The position numbers were made by a program, and so were the translations under genes. A stretch of 64,000 nucleotides of DNA from NCBI GenBank assembly GCA_022819745.1, contig JAJEGS010000011.1, positions 1 through 64,000 on the forward strand, in the 5' to 3' direction. Positions 34,067 through 42,059 of this stretch are shown here, piece after piece (position 1 is the first letter of the stretch; the number at the start of each line of letters is the position of its first letter). Below the pieces are notes generated by a model. The model was given only the letters and a program-made list of their open reading frames with translations. It was not told where the DNA came from and did not search any database. Source of the DNA: Candidatus Latescibacterota bacterium. GTDB taxonomy: Bacteria; Latescibacterota; UBA2968; UBA8231.

Positions 34067-35239
34067 ATGCACATTTGCCATATCCGCGTTTACTCGGTCG
34101 CCATCCCCCGCGTGTACCACACTCGCGTAGCTCCCACGGGCGGCCACAGCAAGAATGCCTCGCGCTACTACATCCTAGAACTCGAGACCAATACCGGCCT
34201 GCGCGGCTTCGGCGAAATCTCGGATCTAGAGGATGCGTGGCAAGCGCCGTCGCCAGAGACCTTGTGCGAGACTTTGACGCCTCTGCTGGCCGGTGCCGAC
34301 CCGTGTAAACGCCTCGTCGCTTGGGAGCGCGTCGCCGAGGCGCTGCCCACCAGCTATCACCCGGAATTCCGCCGGCTCGTCAGTGCAGCCGTGGAGATGG
34401 TCCTGATTGACCTCGCGGGTAAGTATTACGATGCCCCGGCTCACGCGCTTTTAGGCGGCCAGTACCGGGACGCGCTACCTATTTCTTGGGTCGCGTACAT
34501 CCGCAGCGCGGACGAGTTGGCAGAGGAAATTCAGGAAAAGGTCGATGTGGGCTTTACGGCCTTCAAGCTCAAGGTGGGGGCCGACTTTGAGCTCGACTGC
34601 GAGCGCGTCCGCGTCTGCCGCCGGATCGTCGGCCCGGATGCGTACCTTAAGGCCGATGCTTCGGGCGCGTGGGAAGAAGAAGAGGCCATCGAGCGGATCC
34701 GCGAGTTGGCTGCGCTAGGCGTAGATGCGGTTGAGACGCCGATCCAATGCGTCGCGCGCAAAGTGGCCAAGGACCATCCCGAACAGGTCAATGCCGATCC
34801 AGACGCCGCAGCCGTGGCCTTGGCGCGGGTGCGAGCGGCCGTGCCCGCGGCCCTCATCGAACACGTCGCCGACTTTGACGACTCGTTTGCCCTTGCTCTC
34901 TTGCACCACCGGGCCGTGGATGCCTTCAACGTCGCGCCCGTCCAGGCCGGCAGCCTGCACCGCGCCCAGCGGCTGAGCCAACTCGCCGCGGCCGCTGGCG
35001 TACCCGTCTTGCTCGGCAGCACGGTCGAGCTCGGCATTGGCACGGCCGCGGCCGTTCACCTAGGCGTGGCCACTAAAGCCGTCTGTGCTCCCTCGGATTT
35101 GGTCGGTCCGGGTCTGTTGGCGAGCGATGTCGTCGCGCCGCGCTTGACCTATCAGCAGGGCTGTCTGCACGCTCCGTCCGGGCCGGGGTTGGGCGTCGAG
35201 TTGATCCCCGAACTGATGGAACAGAAAGGAACTTCATGA
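34067..35239 (+). CDS. Enolase-superfamily protein lacking one catalytic lysine
   Basis: A 390-residue protein of the muconate-lactonising/dipeptide-epimerase branch. The first catalytic lysines are in FKLKVG (Lys167, Lys169), and metal ligands are Asp197 (LKADASG) and Glu223 (VETPIQ), with a third acidic position in VADFDDS (269-272). The second-face lysine, normally the K of a K-P-x-x-x-G-G motif, is replaced: the text reads NVAPVQAGSL with Ala290. A true epimerase needs both lysines, so this one should catalyse a different reaction or only one half of it. It overlaps purM by 4 nt (ATGA), an odd partnership. Confidence 0.8.
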   Translation: MHICHIRVYSVAIPRVYHTRVAPTGGHSKNASRYYILELETNTGLRGFGEISDLEDAWQAPSPETLCETLTPLLAGADPCKRLVAWERVAEALPTSYHPEFRRLVSAAVEMVLIDLAGKYYDAPAHALLGGQYRDALPISWVAYIRSADELAEEIQEKVDVGFTAFKLKVGADFELDCERVRVCRRIVGPDAYLKADASGAWEEEEAIERIRELAALGVDAVETPIQCVARKVAKDHPEQVNADPDAAAVALARVRAAVPAALIEHVADFDDSFALALLHHRAVDAFNVAPVQAGSLHRAQRLSQLAAAAGVPVLLGSTVELGIGTAAAVHLGVATKAVCAPSDLVGPGLLASDVVAPRLTYQQGCLHAPSGPGLGVELIPELMEQKGTS

Positions 35240-36273
35240 GCCAACGCCTCTCCTATGCCAGCACGGGCGTCGATATAGACCAGACCGATGCGGCCAAGCG
35301 CGCCATGGCCGCGAGCATGGAAACCGCGGACCCGCGCGTGCTCAACCGGATTGGCGCGTTCGCCACCCTGCTCGACGCTCGCTTCCCCGGCTACGCCCAC
35401 CCGGTGCTGGTCCACAAGAGCGAGGAGCCTGGGTCCAAGCAAAAGTTGGCCTTTGCCCACGGCCGCCATCGCGGAGTGTGCTACGACATGGTCAACCACC
35501 TCATTGACGACATCATCGTCATGGGTGCCGAGCCGATTTCGATCCAGGACGTCATCGTATGCGGCACGATGGATGGAGCCATCGTCAACGACCTTGTCGA
35601 AGCCTTGGCCGATGCCTGCCGCCAACAGGGCTGCACCCTGACCGGCGGCGAGACTTCGGTACAGCCCGGTGTGGTCCCCGATGGCCTCTACGTGTTGACC
35701 GCTAGCGTCATCGGCGTCGTCGATAAGGACAACATCATCGACGGCCAGGCTATTGAGGCCGGCGATCAGGTTGTGGCGCTCGCTTCCAACGGCTTGCACA
35801 CCAACGGCTACACGCTGGTTCGCGCCCTTTTAGACCGGAAACCGCATCTACGCGACGTAAACGTAGCTGGCGAATCCTTCCTCGAAGCGGTGCTCAAGCC
35901 CCATACCTGCTACTTGCAGGCCGTGCGCGGCCTTTTCACCGACCCCGGCCTCCACGGCATGGCCCACATCACCGGCGGCGGCCTCCGCGACAACCTCAGC
36001 CGCATCTTGCCGCCGGGCCTCAACGCGCAACTCGACTTAGAAGCCATACAGATTCCGCCGGTCTTCCACACCTTGCGAGCAGAAGGCGACTTAGAGGTAG
36101 AGGATATGCTGCGCACGTTTAATATGGGCGTGGGCATGGTGCTGGTGGTTGCGCCCGAGGCCGTGGAACAGGTGCTGGCTCACTTAGCGGCTCAAGACTG
36201 TCGGGCCTATCGGCTCGGGGAAATCGTCGCTGGCGAGCAGGAGGTTGCATTGCAGGGGGCGCTCGCTTGGTAG
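35236..36273 (+). CDS. purM: Phosphoribosylformylglycinamidine cyclo-ligase (AIR synthase)
   Basis: A 345-residue enzyme of purine synthesis that closes the imidazole ring of FGAM with ATP. It has the N-terminal SYASTGVDIDQTDAAK and the ATP/Mg region VNHLIDDIIVMGAEPISIQD, then GGETSVQPGVVPDGLYVLTAS, SNGLHTNGYTLVR and HITGGGLRDNLSRILP, all PurM family blocks. Length is normal. It is translationally coupled to the upstream enolase-superfamily gene, and a strong terminator at 36363-36393 follows, so this two-gene unit is insulated from the sensor gene downstream. Confidence 0.93.
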   Translation: MSQRLSYASTGVDIDQTDAAKRAMAASMETADPRVLNRIGAFATLLDARFPGYAHPVLVHKSEEPGSKQKLAFAHGRHRGVCYDMVNHLIDDIIVMGAEPISIQDVIVCGTMDGAIVNDLVEALADACRQQGCTLTGGETSVQPGVVPDGLYVLTASVIGVVDKDNIIDGQAIEAGDQVVALASNGLHTNGYTLVRALLDRKPHLRDVNVAGESFLEAVLKPHTCYLQAVRGLFTDPGLHGMAHITGGGLRDNLSRILPPGLNAQLDLEAIQIPPVFHTLRAEGDLEVEDMLRTFNMGVGMVLVVAPEAVEQVLAHLAAQDCRAYRLGEIVAGEQEVALQGALAW

Positions 36274-36362
36274 AATTGCCGCCTGAGAATTGATCTACGC
36301 CTGCCGCCCCTCCCTGCAAGGAGAGGGCAATCGCTTAGCTATAGAAGCCGATCATAATTTTC

Positions 36363-36393
36363 AATCCTTTAGGGTGCTCCTAAAGGATTTTTT
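36363..36393 (+). terminator. Rho-independent terminator after purM
   Basis: Perfect 11-bp stem AATCCTTTAGG / CCTAAAGGATT around a GTGCT loop, followed by a T-run. The same hairpin, with a compensatory base-pair change in one copy, recurs at 39721 and 41944. Confidence 0.9.
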
Positions 36394-36463
36394 GTCGGCG
36401 GTTGTATTTTAGGATGGGTCATGTGTTAAAAGCCGGGACCTCCCAATCGTCGGAAGGACGAAT

Positions 36464-39400
36464 ATGAGCGACATATCCTTTGAGCACGTGTTGAGCAGCC
36501 AGTACACCATCTTTGATGGGCTGGCCGGGATGCACGTGGAAGACATCTACCAAGATAGCCGTGGGTTGTTGTGGATATCCACTGTCGATGGGGGCGTCAG
36601 CCGGTTCGACAGCGCCCGTTTCGAGACCTTGGGCCTTAAAGACGGCCTGCCCAATCTCTCGGTTATGACCATTGCCGAGGACGCGGATGGACGGATGCTG
36701 TTCGGCACGTTCGGCGGGGGGCTTGCCGTCTATGACGGGCGCGATTTTCAGGTGTACACTACGGAGCACGGCCTGCCTTCCAACGAAATTTTTGGCCTGC
36801 AACCACAGCCGGATGGCTCGATTATAGCACTGACCAGTAAGGGTGTGGGGTGGGTTGCTCAAGGCCGCTGCATAAAGTCCATAACCCACATTGACGACCA
36901 ACCACTAGGGCGAGTGTACGATATGGCCACCGACGCGGGTGGCACCACTTGGTTGGCGACATGGGGCCGAAGTGTCCTCAGTTTGGATGGGCGGCGCATG
37001 GATACTGGAGATCGGAAGGTCCAATACTCTTGGAAACTCGCCCAAGACCCCTCCGGCTATTTATGGATCGCCTTCCAGTACACGGGTACTGAAGCCTTGA
37101 TTGGCCGTTACGATCCGCGAGACGAACAGCTTGCATTTATCGATGTGGGCAATGAGACTGAGGGGTCCGTGCAGCAGGGGACGCGGCACATCCGCAGCGA
37201 CGAGCGAGGCTGGCTCTGGCTAGCTCGCCGGGGCGTACTGTGCTACAATGGGCAGGAGTGGCACTCTTTTTCCGCCTCCCTGCCGGACATTGACTTTTCG
37301 GATACGCGTCTGACCTACGAGGACCGCGAGGGCAATATCTGGATAGGACTCTGGGGGGGAGGGTTGATTTTTTGCGATCCGGCCAGCATCCGGCGCTACA
37401 TCGAAGCCGACGGCCTACCCGACCGCGAGATTCGCTGCTTGGGCGAAGATCACGACGGACGGGTGTGGATTGGGACGATGGGGGGCATGGCCTATATGGA
37501 AGAGGGCCAAATCCGCCCGGTCAGGACAGGGGAAATTGTCTCGGCGATGGTAATAGATGGCCAAGGCCAGATCTGGAGTGGCGGGAATGCAGGCAAGGTG
37601 TATAAGTGTGAAGGCCAAACGCTACAAGCGATCTCCGTGTCCGAAGAGACCCAGCCCGAAGAAATCGTCGGGCTATGCGAAGATGGGCAAGGGCGTATCT
37701 GGGTCGGCACATTCGATGGCCGCTTCGGCTGGATAGAAGAGGACCAAATCACCTGCCTCACCGCTATGTCGCTCTATGAAGGCCGAGCTATGCTGCACGA
37801 CCAAGATGGGGTACTCTGGATCGGTTCATACGGAGTAATACCGGCACTCTGGTGTTATGAAGATGGGCACTTGCACCCGGCGGATATGGCCGAGGCCGAG
37901 GCCATCGCCTATGTCAACGTCTTGTGGGAGCATCAAAATACGTTGTGGGTCGGCACGGCCAAGGGGCTTTTCGCCCTTGATCTCGCGTCCCGGGAGGTGC
38001 GTCGGTTTACGGCCGAACAGTTTGGGCTATCGGCCAATAGCATCTTGGCGTTGACCGCCGACTCACAGGGCAACATCTGGATGGGCACCAGCGGCGGCGG
38101 CGTCCTTCGCTACGACGGCCAGACCTTCCAGAGTATCCGCTTGGGGCCATCCGCCCTTGAAAACAAGGTCGAAGCCGTCCTGTGCGACCGTCGCGGTCGG
38201 CTGTGGTTTGGCACGCGGGCGGGGCTGGTCGCCTACCAGCCGGGACACACACAGCCGCGCTTGATCATCCGCGAGGTGATGGCTGGTACGCTCTTGGCCG
38301 CGCCCGAAGCTGTATTCTGCCCAGAGAGTACCCCCGAAGTCCGCGTTCACTTCCAGGGCATCAGCTTCCGCACGGGCGCTGGACAGATGCGCTACAGCCA
38401 CCGCTTGGTAGGCTACGGTCCGACGGAACAGTGGAGTGCGTTTACGGCTGCCGATGTGGTCGTGTATAATGCCCTGCCGGTGGGCGAGTATCGCTTTGAG
38501 GTGCGGACGATGGACCGCGATGGCTTGCTGTCCGAGGTGGCTAGCTTGGAGATTCAGATCCTCCCCGACGCCAAAACCGAACGCATCCATGCCCTTGAAA
38601 GTGTGCTGCGTGCGAGCGACCACGTGGTGCATAGCCAGAGTTGGGCCATGCGCCAAGTGCTAGAGCAGACCGTACGCGTCGCCGAGACGGCGCTGACCGT
38701 GCTGGTGCTGGGCGAGACCGGCACGGGCAAGGGCTTACTCGCGCAGACCGTCCACGAGACAAGTAATCGCCGCGAGCGGCCCTTTATCCGCGTCAATTGC
38801 GGGGCGCTGCCGGCCGGGTTGGTTGAAAGCGAGTTGTTCGGCCACGAGAAAGGGGCCTTTACCGGAGCCGCTAGCCGTCAACTTGGGCGCTTTGAACTAG
38901 CCGATGGCGGCACCCTTTTTCTCGACGAGATCGGCGATTTGCCGTTGGAGTCTCAGCGGGTGCTGCTGCACATCTTAGAGGAGAAGGCGTTGACCCGGGT
39001 TGGCGGCCAGCAGCCTGTAAGCGTGGACGTACGGGTCATTGCGGCGACCAATCGCGATCTGCGGCAGGCCATCCAAGAGGGTGCGTTCCGCGAAGACCTA
39101 TTCTACCGCCTGAGCGTCTTTACCTTAGAGCTTCCGCCGCTGCGGCAGCGGCAAGAGGATATACCGGCTCTGGCGGCGCATTTTGCGAAGCAGTATGCCC
39201 AACATCTGCAGCGGCCGGTGCCGACGCTAGATGAGGGAGTGGTCGCGCACTTGCAGGGGTATTCTTGGCCGGGGAATGTGCGCGAGTTGGAGCACCTGAT
39301 CAATCGGGCGGTTTTGCTGTGCGAGGGTGGGGTGATACGCGCTGGAGATTTGCCGCTACTGTCGGCTGCACGGCGCAGGGATGCAGTGCCACCCGCGCCA

Positions 39401-39580
39401 GCGGCTAGCGAAGGCTTGGACGAAAAGCAGCAGCTTGTGGAGGCGTTGCAAGCGACTAACTGGATTATCTATGGCGAGCGAGGTGCGGCGCACTTATTGG
39501 GCATGAATCCGGAACGGCTGCGCTCCCGCATGCGCTACTATGGACTGCGACGACCGAAAAAACCCGGTACAGGCAAGTAG
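36464..39580 (+). CDS. Cytoplasmic beta-propeller sensor fused to a sigma-54 activator
   Basis: A 1038-residue protein. Residues 1 to about 600 contain Reg_prop (two-component sensor propeller) repeats of the type DxxGxLWIGTxGGGLxxYD, probably forming two seven-bladed propellers. About 635-705 is a Y_Y_Y domain (LPVGEYRFEVRTMD). Then comes a sigma-54 interaction AAA+ domain: Walker A GETGTGKG near 750, the sigma-54-contacting GAFTGA loop at 797-802, Walker B GGTLFLDEIGDL and the arginine-finger region REDLFYRLSVF. The end (about 985-1030) is a Fis-type HTH. There is no signal peptide and no membrane helix, so sensing is cytoplasmic and direct. Propellers of this type are normally the periplasmic part of hybrid histidine kinases. 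Likely targets are the two sigma-54 promoters just downstream. Confidence 0.92.
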   Translation: MSDISFEHVLSSQYTIFDGLAGMHVEDIYQDSRGLLWISTVDGGVSRFDSARFETLGLKDGLPNLSVMTIAEDADGRMLFGTFGGGLAVYDGRDFQVYTTEHGLPSNEIFGLQPQPDGSIIALTSKGVGWVAQGRCIKSITHIDDQPLGRVYDMATDAGGTTWLATWGRSVLSLDGRRMDTGDRKVQYSWKLAQDPSGYLWIAFQYTGTEALIGRYDPRDEQLAFIDVGNETEGSVQQGTRHIRSDERGWLWLARRGVLCYNGQEWHSFSASLPDIDFSDTRLTYEDREGNIWIGLWGGGLIFCDPASIRRYIEADGLPDREIRCLGEDHDGRVWIGTMGGMAYMEEGQIRPVRTGEIVSAMVIDGQGQIWSGGNAGKVYKCEGQTLQAISVSEETQPEEIVGLCEDGQGRIWVGTFDGRFGWIEEDQITCLTAMSLYEGRAMLHDQDGVLWIGSYGVIPALWCYEDGHLHPADMAEAEAIAYVNVLWEHQNTLWVGTAKGLFALDLASREVRRFTAEQFGLSANSILALTADSQGNIWMGTSGGGVLRYDGQTFQSIRLGPSALENKVEAVLCDRRGRLWFGTRAGLVAYQPGHTQPRLIIREVMAGTLLAAPEAVFCPESTPEVRVHFQGISFRTGAGQMRYSHRLVGYGPTEQWSAFTAADVVVYNALPVGEYRFEVRTMDRDGLLSEVASLEIQILPDAKTERIHALESVLRASDHVVHSQSWAMRQVLEQTVRVAETALTVLVLGETGTGKGLLAQTVHETSNRRERPFIRVNCGALPAGLVESELFGHEKGAFTGAASRQLGRFELADGGTLFLDEIGDLPLESQRVLLHILEEKALTRVGGQQPVSVDVRVIAATNRDLRQAIQEGAFREDLFYRLSVFTLELPPLRQRQEDIPALAAHFAKQYAQHLQRPVPTLDEGVVAHLQGYSWPGNVRELEHLINRAVLLCEGGVIRAGDLPLLSAARRRDAVPPAPAASEGLDEKQQLVEALQATNWIIYGERGAAHLLGMNPERLRSRMRYYGLRRPKKPGTGK

Positions 39581-39611
39581 AGGACAACTCTTTACAGGGC
39601 TCGGAGCTAAC

Positions 39612-39647
39612 TACGGAAAATCGTATTGAGGATACGGAAAACCGTAT
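39612..39647 (+). promoter_or_regulatory. Tandem enhancer (UAS) sites, promoter 1
   Basis: Two palindromes of form TACG-N6-CGTA: GAAAAT spacer at 39612-39625 and GAAAAC spacer at 39633-39646 (extended to ATACGG-AAAA-CCGTAT at 39632-39647). Their centres are exactly 21 bp apart, two helical turns, and lie about 130-150 bp upstream of a sigma-54 -24 element. Confidence 0.7.
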
Positions 39648-39720
39648 GTTGCCTTGTGCCGATGGCGAGGCTGCGCATCAGAAAAGCCTCACGACATCAT
39701 TGTTAAGTATTATGTTTTTC

Positions 39721-39752
39721 AATCCTTTAGGAGCTTCCTAAAGGATTTTTTT
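39721..39752 (+). terminator. Rho-independent terminator between sensor gene and sigma-54 promoter 1
   Basis: AATCCTTTAGG / CCTAAAGGATT stem with AGCTT loop and T-run. It ends 18 bp before the -24 element, so it would end read-through from the sensor gene without separating the enhancer from the promoter as DNA. Confidence 0.9.
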
Positions 39753-39769
39753 GTCGGCGACCGAATTTT

Positions 39770-39784
39770 TGGCACGGAATGTGC
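39770..39784 (+). promoter_or_regulatory. Sigma-54 promoter 1
   Basis: TGGCACG-GAAT-GTGC, against the consensus TGGCACG-N4-TTGC; the invariant GG (39771-39772) and GC (39783-39784) are present at exact spacing. The expected transcription start is near 39796, giving a leader of about 43 nt before the PD40 gene. Confidence 0.75.
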
Positions 39785-39838
39785 CTATATATCCTCAGTA
39801 GTGTATCCTATTCACAACCTTATGCAAGGGGCCACGTT

Positions 39839-40702
39839 ATGAACTATCGATCCATACTAATCGTCTGCTTGGCAACGCTGGGACTGGCCGTTGCTGGCTG
39901 GGGGCAAGGCGACGGTAAAATTGCATTTATCTCCGACCGCGAGGGATACGAGGACGTGTGGATTATGAATGCGGATGGGAGCGACCCCGTAAACCTGACC
40001 CAGGGACGGCACTGCGCTAGCCCGGCTTGGTCTCCAGATGGCACGAAGATCGCCTATATCGGCGACATTTTTGACGATGCTCGGTACGGTGGGGAGATTT
40101 GGGTGATGGATGCCGACGGCGGCAGTCCACAGCAACTGACAGACGATTCAGTTGATAGAATACTTCTTTCGTGGTCTGAAGACGGAAGTAGCATTTACTA
40201 TACCGTGCAGACGAACGGTCCTAGTGCGTTTGTTTTGGCACTGGACGGCAGTGGCTCCTCACCCGTGGACTGGAGAGGAGTATCCCACCACCAGCTCTCC
40301 AGACGTTCCCCGGACGGAACCAGAGAAGCAAGCGTCAGGCTGAGAGAACAAGGGGACGAAGAGGGCCATGCCCGCCTCTATGTCTTCGATACGAGTGGAG
40401 ACGAGTCTACCCACGAGTACCCAGGTATTCTCCTACCTGACATATCCCAAAGCGGTGAGACCGTGAGCGGCCTGACCGTGGTAGTTTCCCCTACTTGGTC
40501 TCCCAACAGCATGAGAATAGCCTTCTCTCCTCGCAACGGTCTCATTTGGGCCGTTGATATAGACGGAGGAAACTTGGTCGAATTGACCAACGGCTTAGGT
40601 GGATACTCTCCCGCTTGGCAACCGGTGATCCCTGCTGCTACTGCTACGAGCGTCGAGGCTCAGTCTTGGGGACGGATCAAAGCGCTGCTTTCAGTTCCAT
40701 GA
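39839..40702 (+). CDS. Secreted PD40 (TolB-like) beta-propeller protein 1
   Basis: A 287-residue protein. The signal peptide (LIVCLATLGLAVAGWGQ) ends near residue 21. The mature part holds PD40 propeller blades such as DPVNLTQGRHCASPAWSPDG, in pairs of DG-turns. The last 20 residues (ATSVEAQSWGRIKALLSVP) form a tail shared with the next two genes. The ATG at 39839 has AAGGGG upstream; an earlier in-frame Met would spoil the signal peptide. It is the first gene after the sigma-54 promoter and is followed after 50 bp by a paralogue. It probably acts in the periplasm or at the surface; a ligand- or protein-binding role is inferred from the fold. Confidence 0.82.
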   Translation: MNYRSILIVCLATLGLAVAGWGQGDGKIAFISDREGYEDVWIMNADGSDPVNLTQGRHCASPAWSPDGTKIAYIGDIFDDARYGGEIWVMDADGGSPQQLTDDSVDRILLSWSEDGSSIYYTVQTNGPSAFVLALDGSGSSPVDWRGVSHHQLSRRSPDGTREASVRLREQGDEEGHARLYVFDTSGDESTHEYPGILLPDISQSGETVSGLTVVVSPTWSPNSMRIAFSPRNGLIWAVDIDGGNLVELTNGLGGYSPAWQPVIPAATATSVEAQSWGRIKALLSVP

Positions 40703-40752
40703 CATATATCTGATATTCTTATTCAATTTATCCATCCGAAAGGAGCCATGTT

Positions 40753-41718
40753 ATGAACTATCGATCTCTACTAATCGCCTGCTTGGCAATGCTGGGGCTA
40801 GCCGTCGCTGGGTGGGGGCAAGCCGACGGTAAAATCGCATTTACCTCGTGGCGCGAGGGACACGATGACGTGTGGATTATGAATGCGGATGGGAGCGACC
40901 CCGTCAACTTAACCCAAGGTCGGCATGGGCAGTGCGTTAGCCTAACTTGGTCTCCAGATGGCACGAAGATCGCCTATCTCGCCTTCGCCTTTAGAGACGA
41001 GCCCGATTCCGATGGTGCCATTTGGGTCGATTATTCCGTTGCCGATATATGGGTGATGGACGCCGATGGAGGCAACTCGCAACAAGTGGGATCTCTAACT
41101 CCCGGAAATGAAATGCTTTTTTGGGCTGAAGACGGAAGTAGCGTTTACTACTACCTGCGGGACCCCCAACAGCTATTCGCTGTGGCGCTGGACGGCAGTG
41201 GTTCCTCACCTATATCTCGGACGGACGGGACTGGAATAGTCCGCCGGTTCTTCGATAATCGCGATCGTTCTCCAGACGGGACTAAACGAGCAACCGTCGT
41301 GTTGCAGGACCCCGAGGGCAATGCCTATCTACGCCTAGATAGCTACGCTCCTATACGCCTAGCGGGCCTAGCTGGCTACCCCCCTACTGAGGGGCCGCAG
41401 CCTTCTGATCAAATAGCAGATTTTTCGGAGATTCTCCTTCCTGATCTACCCTATCAACAAGCAGAACTTGAACCTGGCTGGTCTAGAGTATCCCATGCTA
41501 CTTGGTCGCCCGACAGCATGAGAATCGCCTTCTATGCCAACAGCGAGCAAGGATACAGGGAAGTTTGGGTTGTTGATATAGACGGGAGCAACTTGGTCAA
41601 TCTGACCAACGGTTTGGGCGGAGATTATCCCGCTTGGCAACCTGTCGTCCCTGCTGCTACTGCGACGAGCGTCGAGTCCCAGTCGTGGGGACGGATTAAA
41701 TCGTTGCTTGCTCATTAA
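40753..41718 (+). CDS. Secreted PD40 (TolB-like) beta-propeller protein 2
   Basis: A 321-residue paralogue of the preceding protein. The signal peptide (LLIACLAMLGLAVAGWGQ) is nearly the same, the blades include DPVNLTQGRHGQCVSLTWSPDG, and the tail is ATSVESQSWGRIKSLLAH. It carries longer loops than protein 1, for example around residues 85-100 and 200-235, including a Pro-rich stretch. No sigma-54 element or terminator lies in the 50-bp gap upstream, so it is probably cotranscribed with protein 1. A good AAAGGAG ribosome binding site precedes its ATG. Confidence 0.82.
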   Translation: MNYRSLLIACLAMLGLAVAGWGQADGKIAFTSWREGHDDVWIMNADGSDPVNLTQGRHGQCVSLTWSPDGTKIAYLAFAFRDEPDSDGAIWVDYSVADIWVMDADGGNSQQVGSLTPGNEMLFWAEDGSSVYYYLRDPQQLFAVALDGSGSSPISRTDGTGIVRRFFDNRDRSPDGTKRATVVLQDPEGNAYLRLDSYAPIRLAGLAGYPPTEGPQPSDQIADFSEILLPDLPYQQAELEPGWSRVSHATWSPDSMRIAFYANSEQGYREVWVVDIDGSNLVNLTNGLGGDYPAWQPVVPAATATSVESQSWGRIKSLLAH

Positions 41719-41730
41719 TCGCGCCGCGTG

Positions 41731-41771
41731 CGTAGGGGCGGTGCGGAGCGCAAGCCGCGGCCGCCCCTACG
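41731..41771. repeat. Dispersed palindromic repeat (GGGGCGG type), copy 1
   Basis: Perfect 11-bp arms CGTAGGGGCGG / CCGCCCCTACG around a core reading TGCGGAGCGCAAGCCGCGG, starting 13 bp after a stop codon. The second copy is at 43101-43135. Confidence 0.8.
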
Positions 41772-41814
41772 CGCCCTTCCGCTTGCGCCGACCGAAGAAG
41801 TCGCAAGCGGCCAA

Positions 41815-41870
41815 CACGGAAAGTCGTGGAAAATCCACGAAAAATCGTGAAAATTCCACGAAAAAACGTG
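41815..41870 (+). promoter_or_regulatory. Tandem enhancer (UAS) sites, promoter 2
   Basis: Three palindromes CACG-N6-CGTG at 41815-41828, 41836-41849 and 41857-41870, centres exactly 21 bp apart each time. The spacers are GAAAGT, AAAAAT and AAAAAA. The last centre is about 130 bp upstream of the -24 element, as at promoter 1, whose sites read TACG-N6-CGTA. Adjacent half-sites also pair across units (CGTGGA-AAA-TCCACG). Confidence 0.75.
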
Positions 41871-41943
41871 GAAAACTTTGCGCCGATGGCTGAGATGGCA
41901 CACGTAGAAAAGCTCGTCTCATGTTTTAAGTGTTATGTTTTCC

Positions 41944-41974
41944 AAGCCTTTAGGGTATTCCTAAAGGCTTTTTT
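41944..41974 (+). terminator. Rho-independent terminator upstream of sigma-54 promoter 2
   Basis: AAGCCTTTAGG / CCTAAAGGCTT stem with GTATT loop and T-run. Against the other two copies the third base pair changes from T-A to G-C on both arms, a compensatory change showing that the hairpin is kept by selection. Confidence 0.9.
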
Positions 41975-41991
41975 GTTGTTGGTCGTATTTC

Positions 41992-42006
41992 TGGCACGGA
42001 ATGTGC
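41992..42006 (+). promoter_or_regulatory. Sigma-54 promoter 2
   Basis: TGGCACG-GAAT-GTGC, identical over 15 bases to promoter 1, with invariant GG and GC at exact spacing. Predicted start near 42018, leader of about 42 nt to the third PD40 gene. Confidence 0.75.
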
Positions 42007-42059
42007 ATATATTCCTTCGTAGCGCACCCCATTCATAACCTTCTGAAAGGAGCCACGTT

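Noticed and set aside
36390..36463. A third sigma-54 promoter in front of the sensor gene
   Set aside because: The aligned stretch TTTTAGGATGGGTCATGTG has lost the GGCAC core and the GC at -12, and no YACG-N6-CGTR pair is found upstream. It is noted only as a decayed relative.
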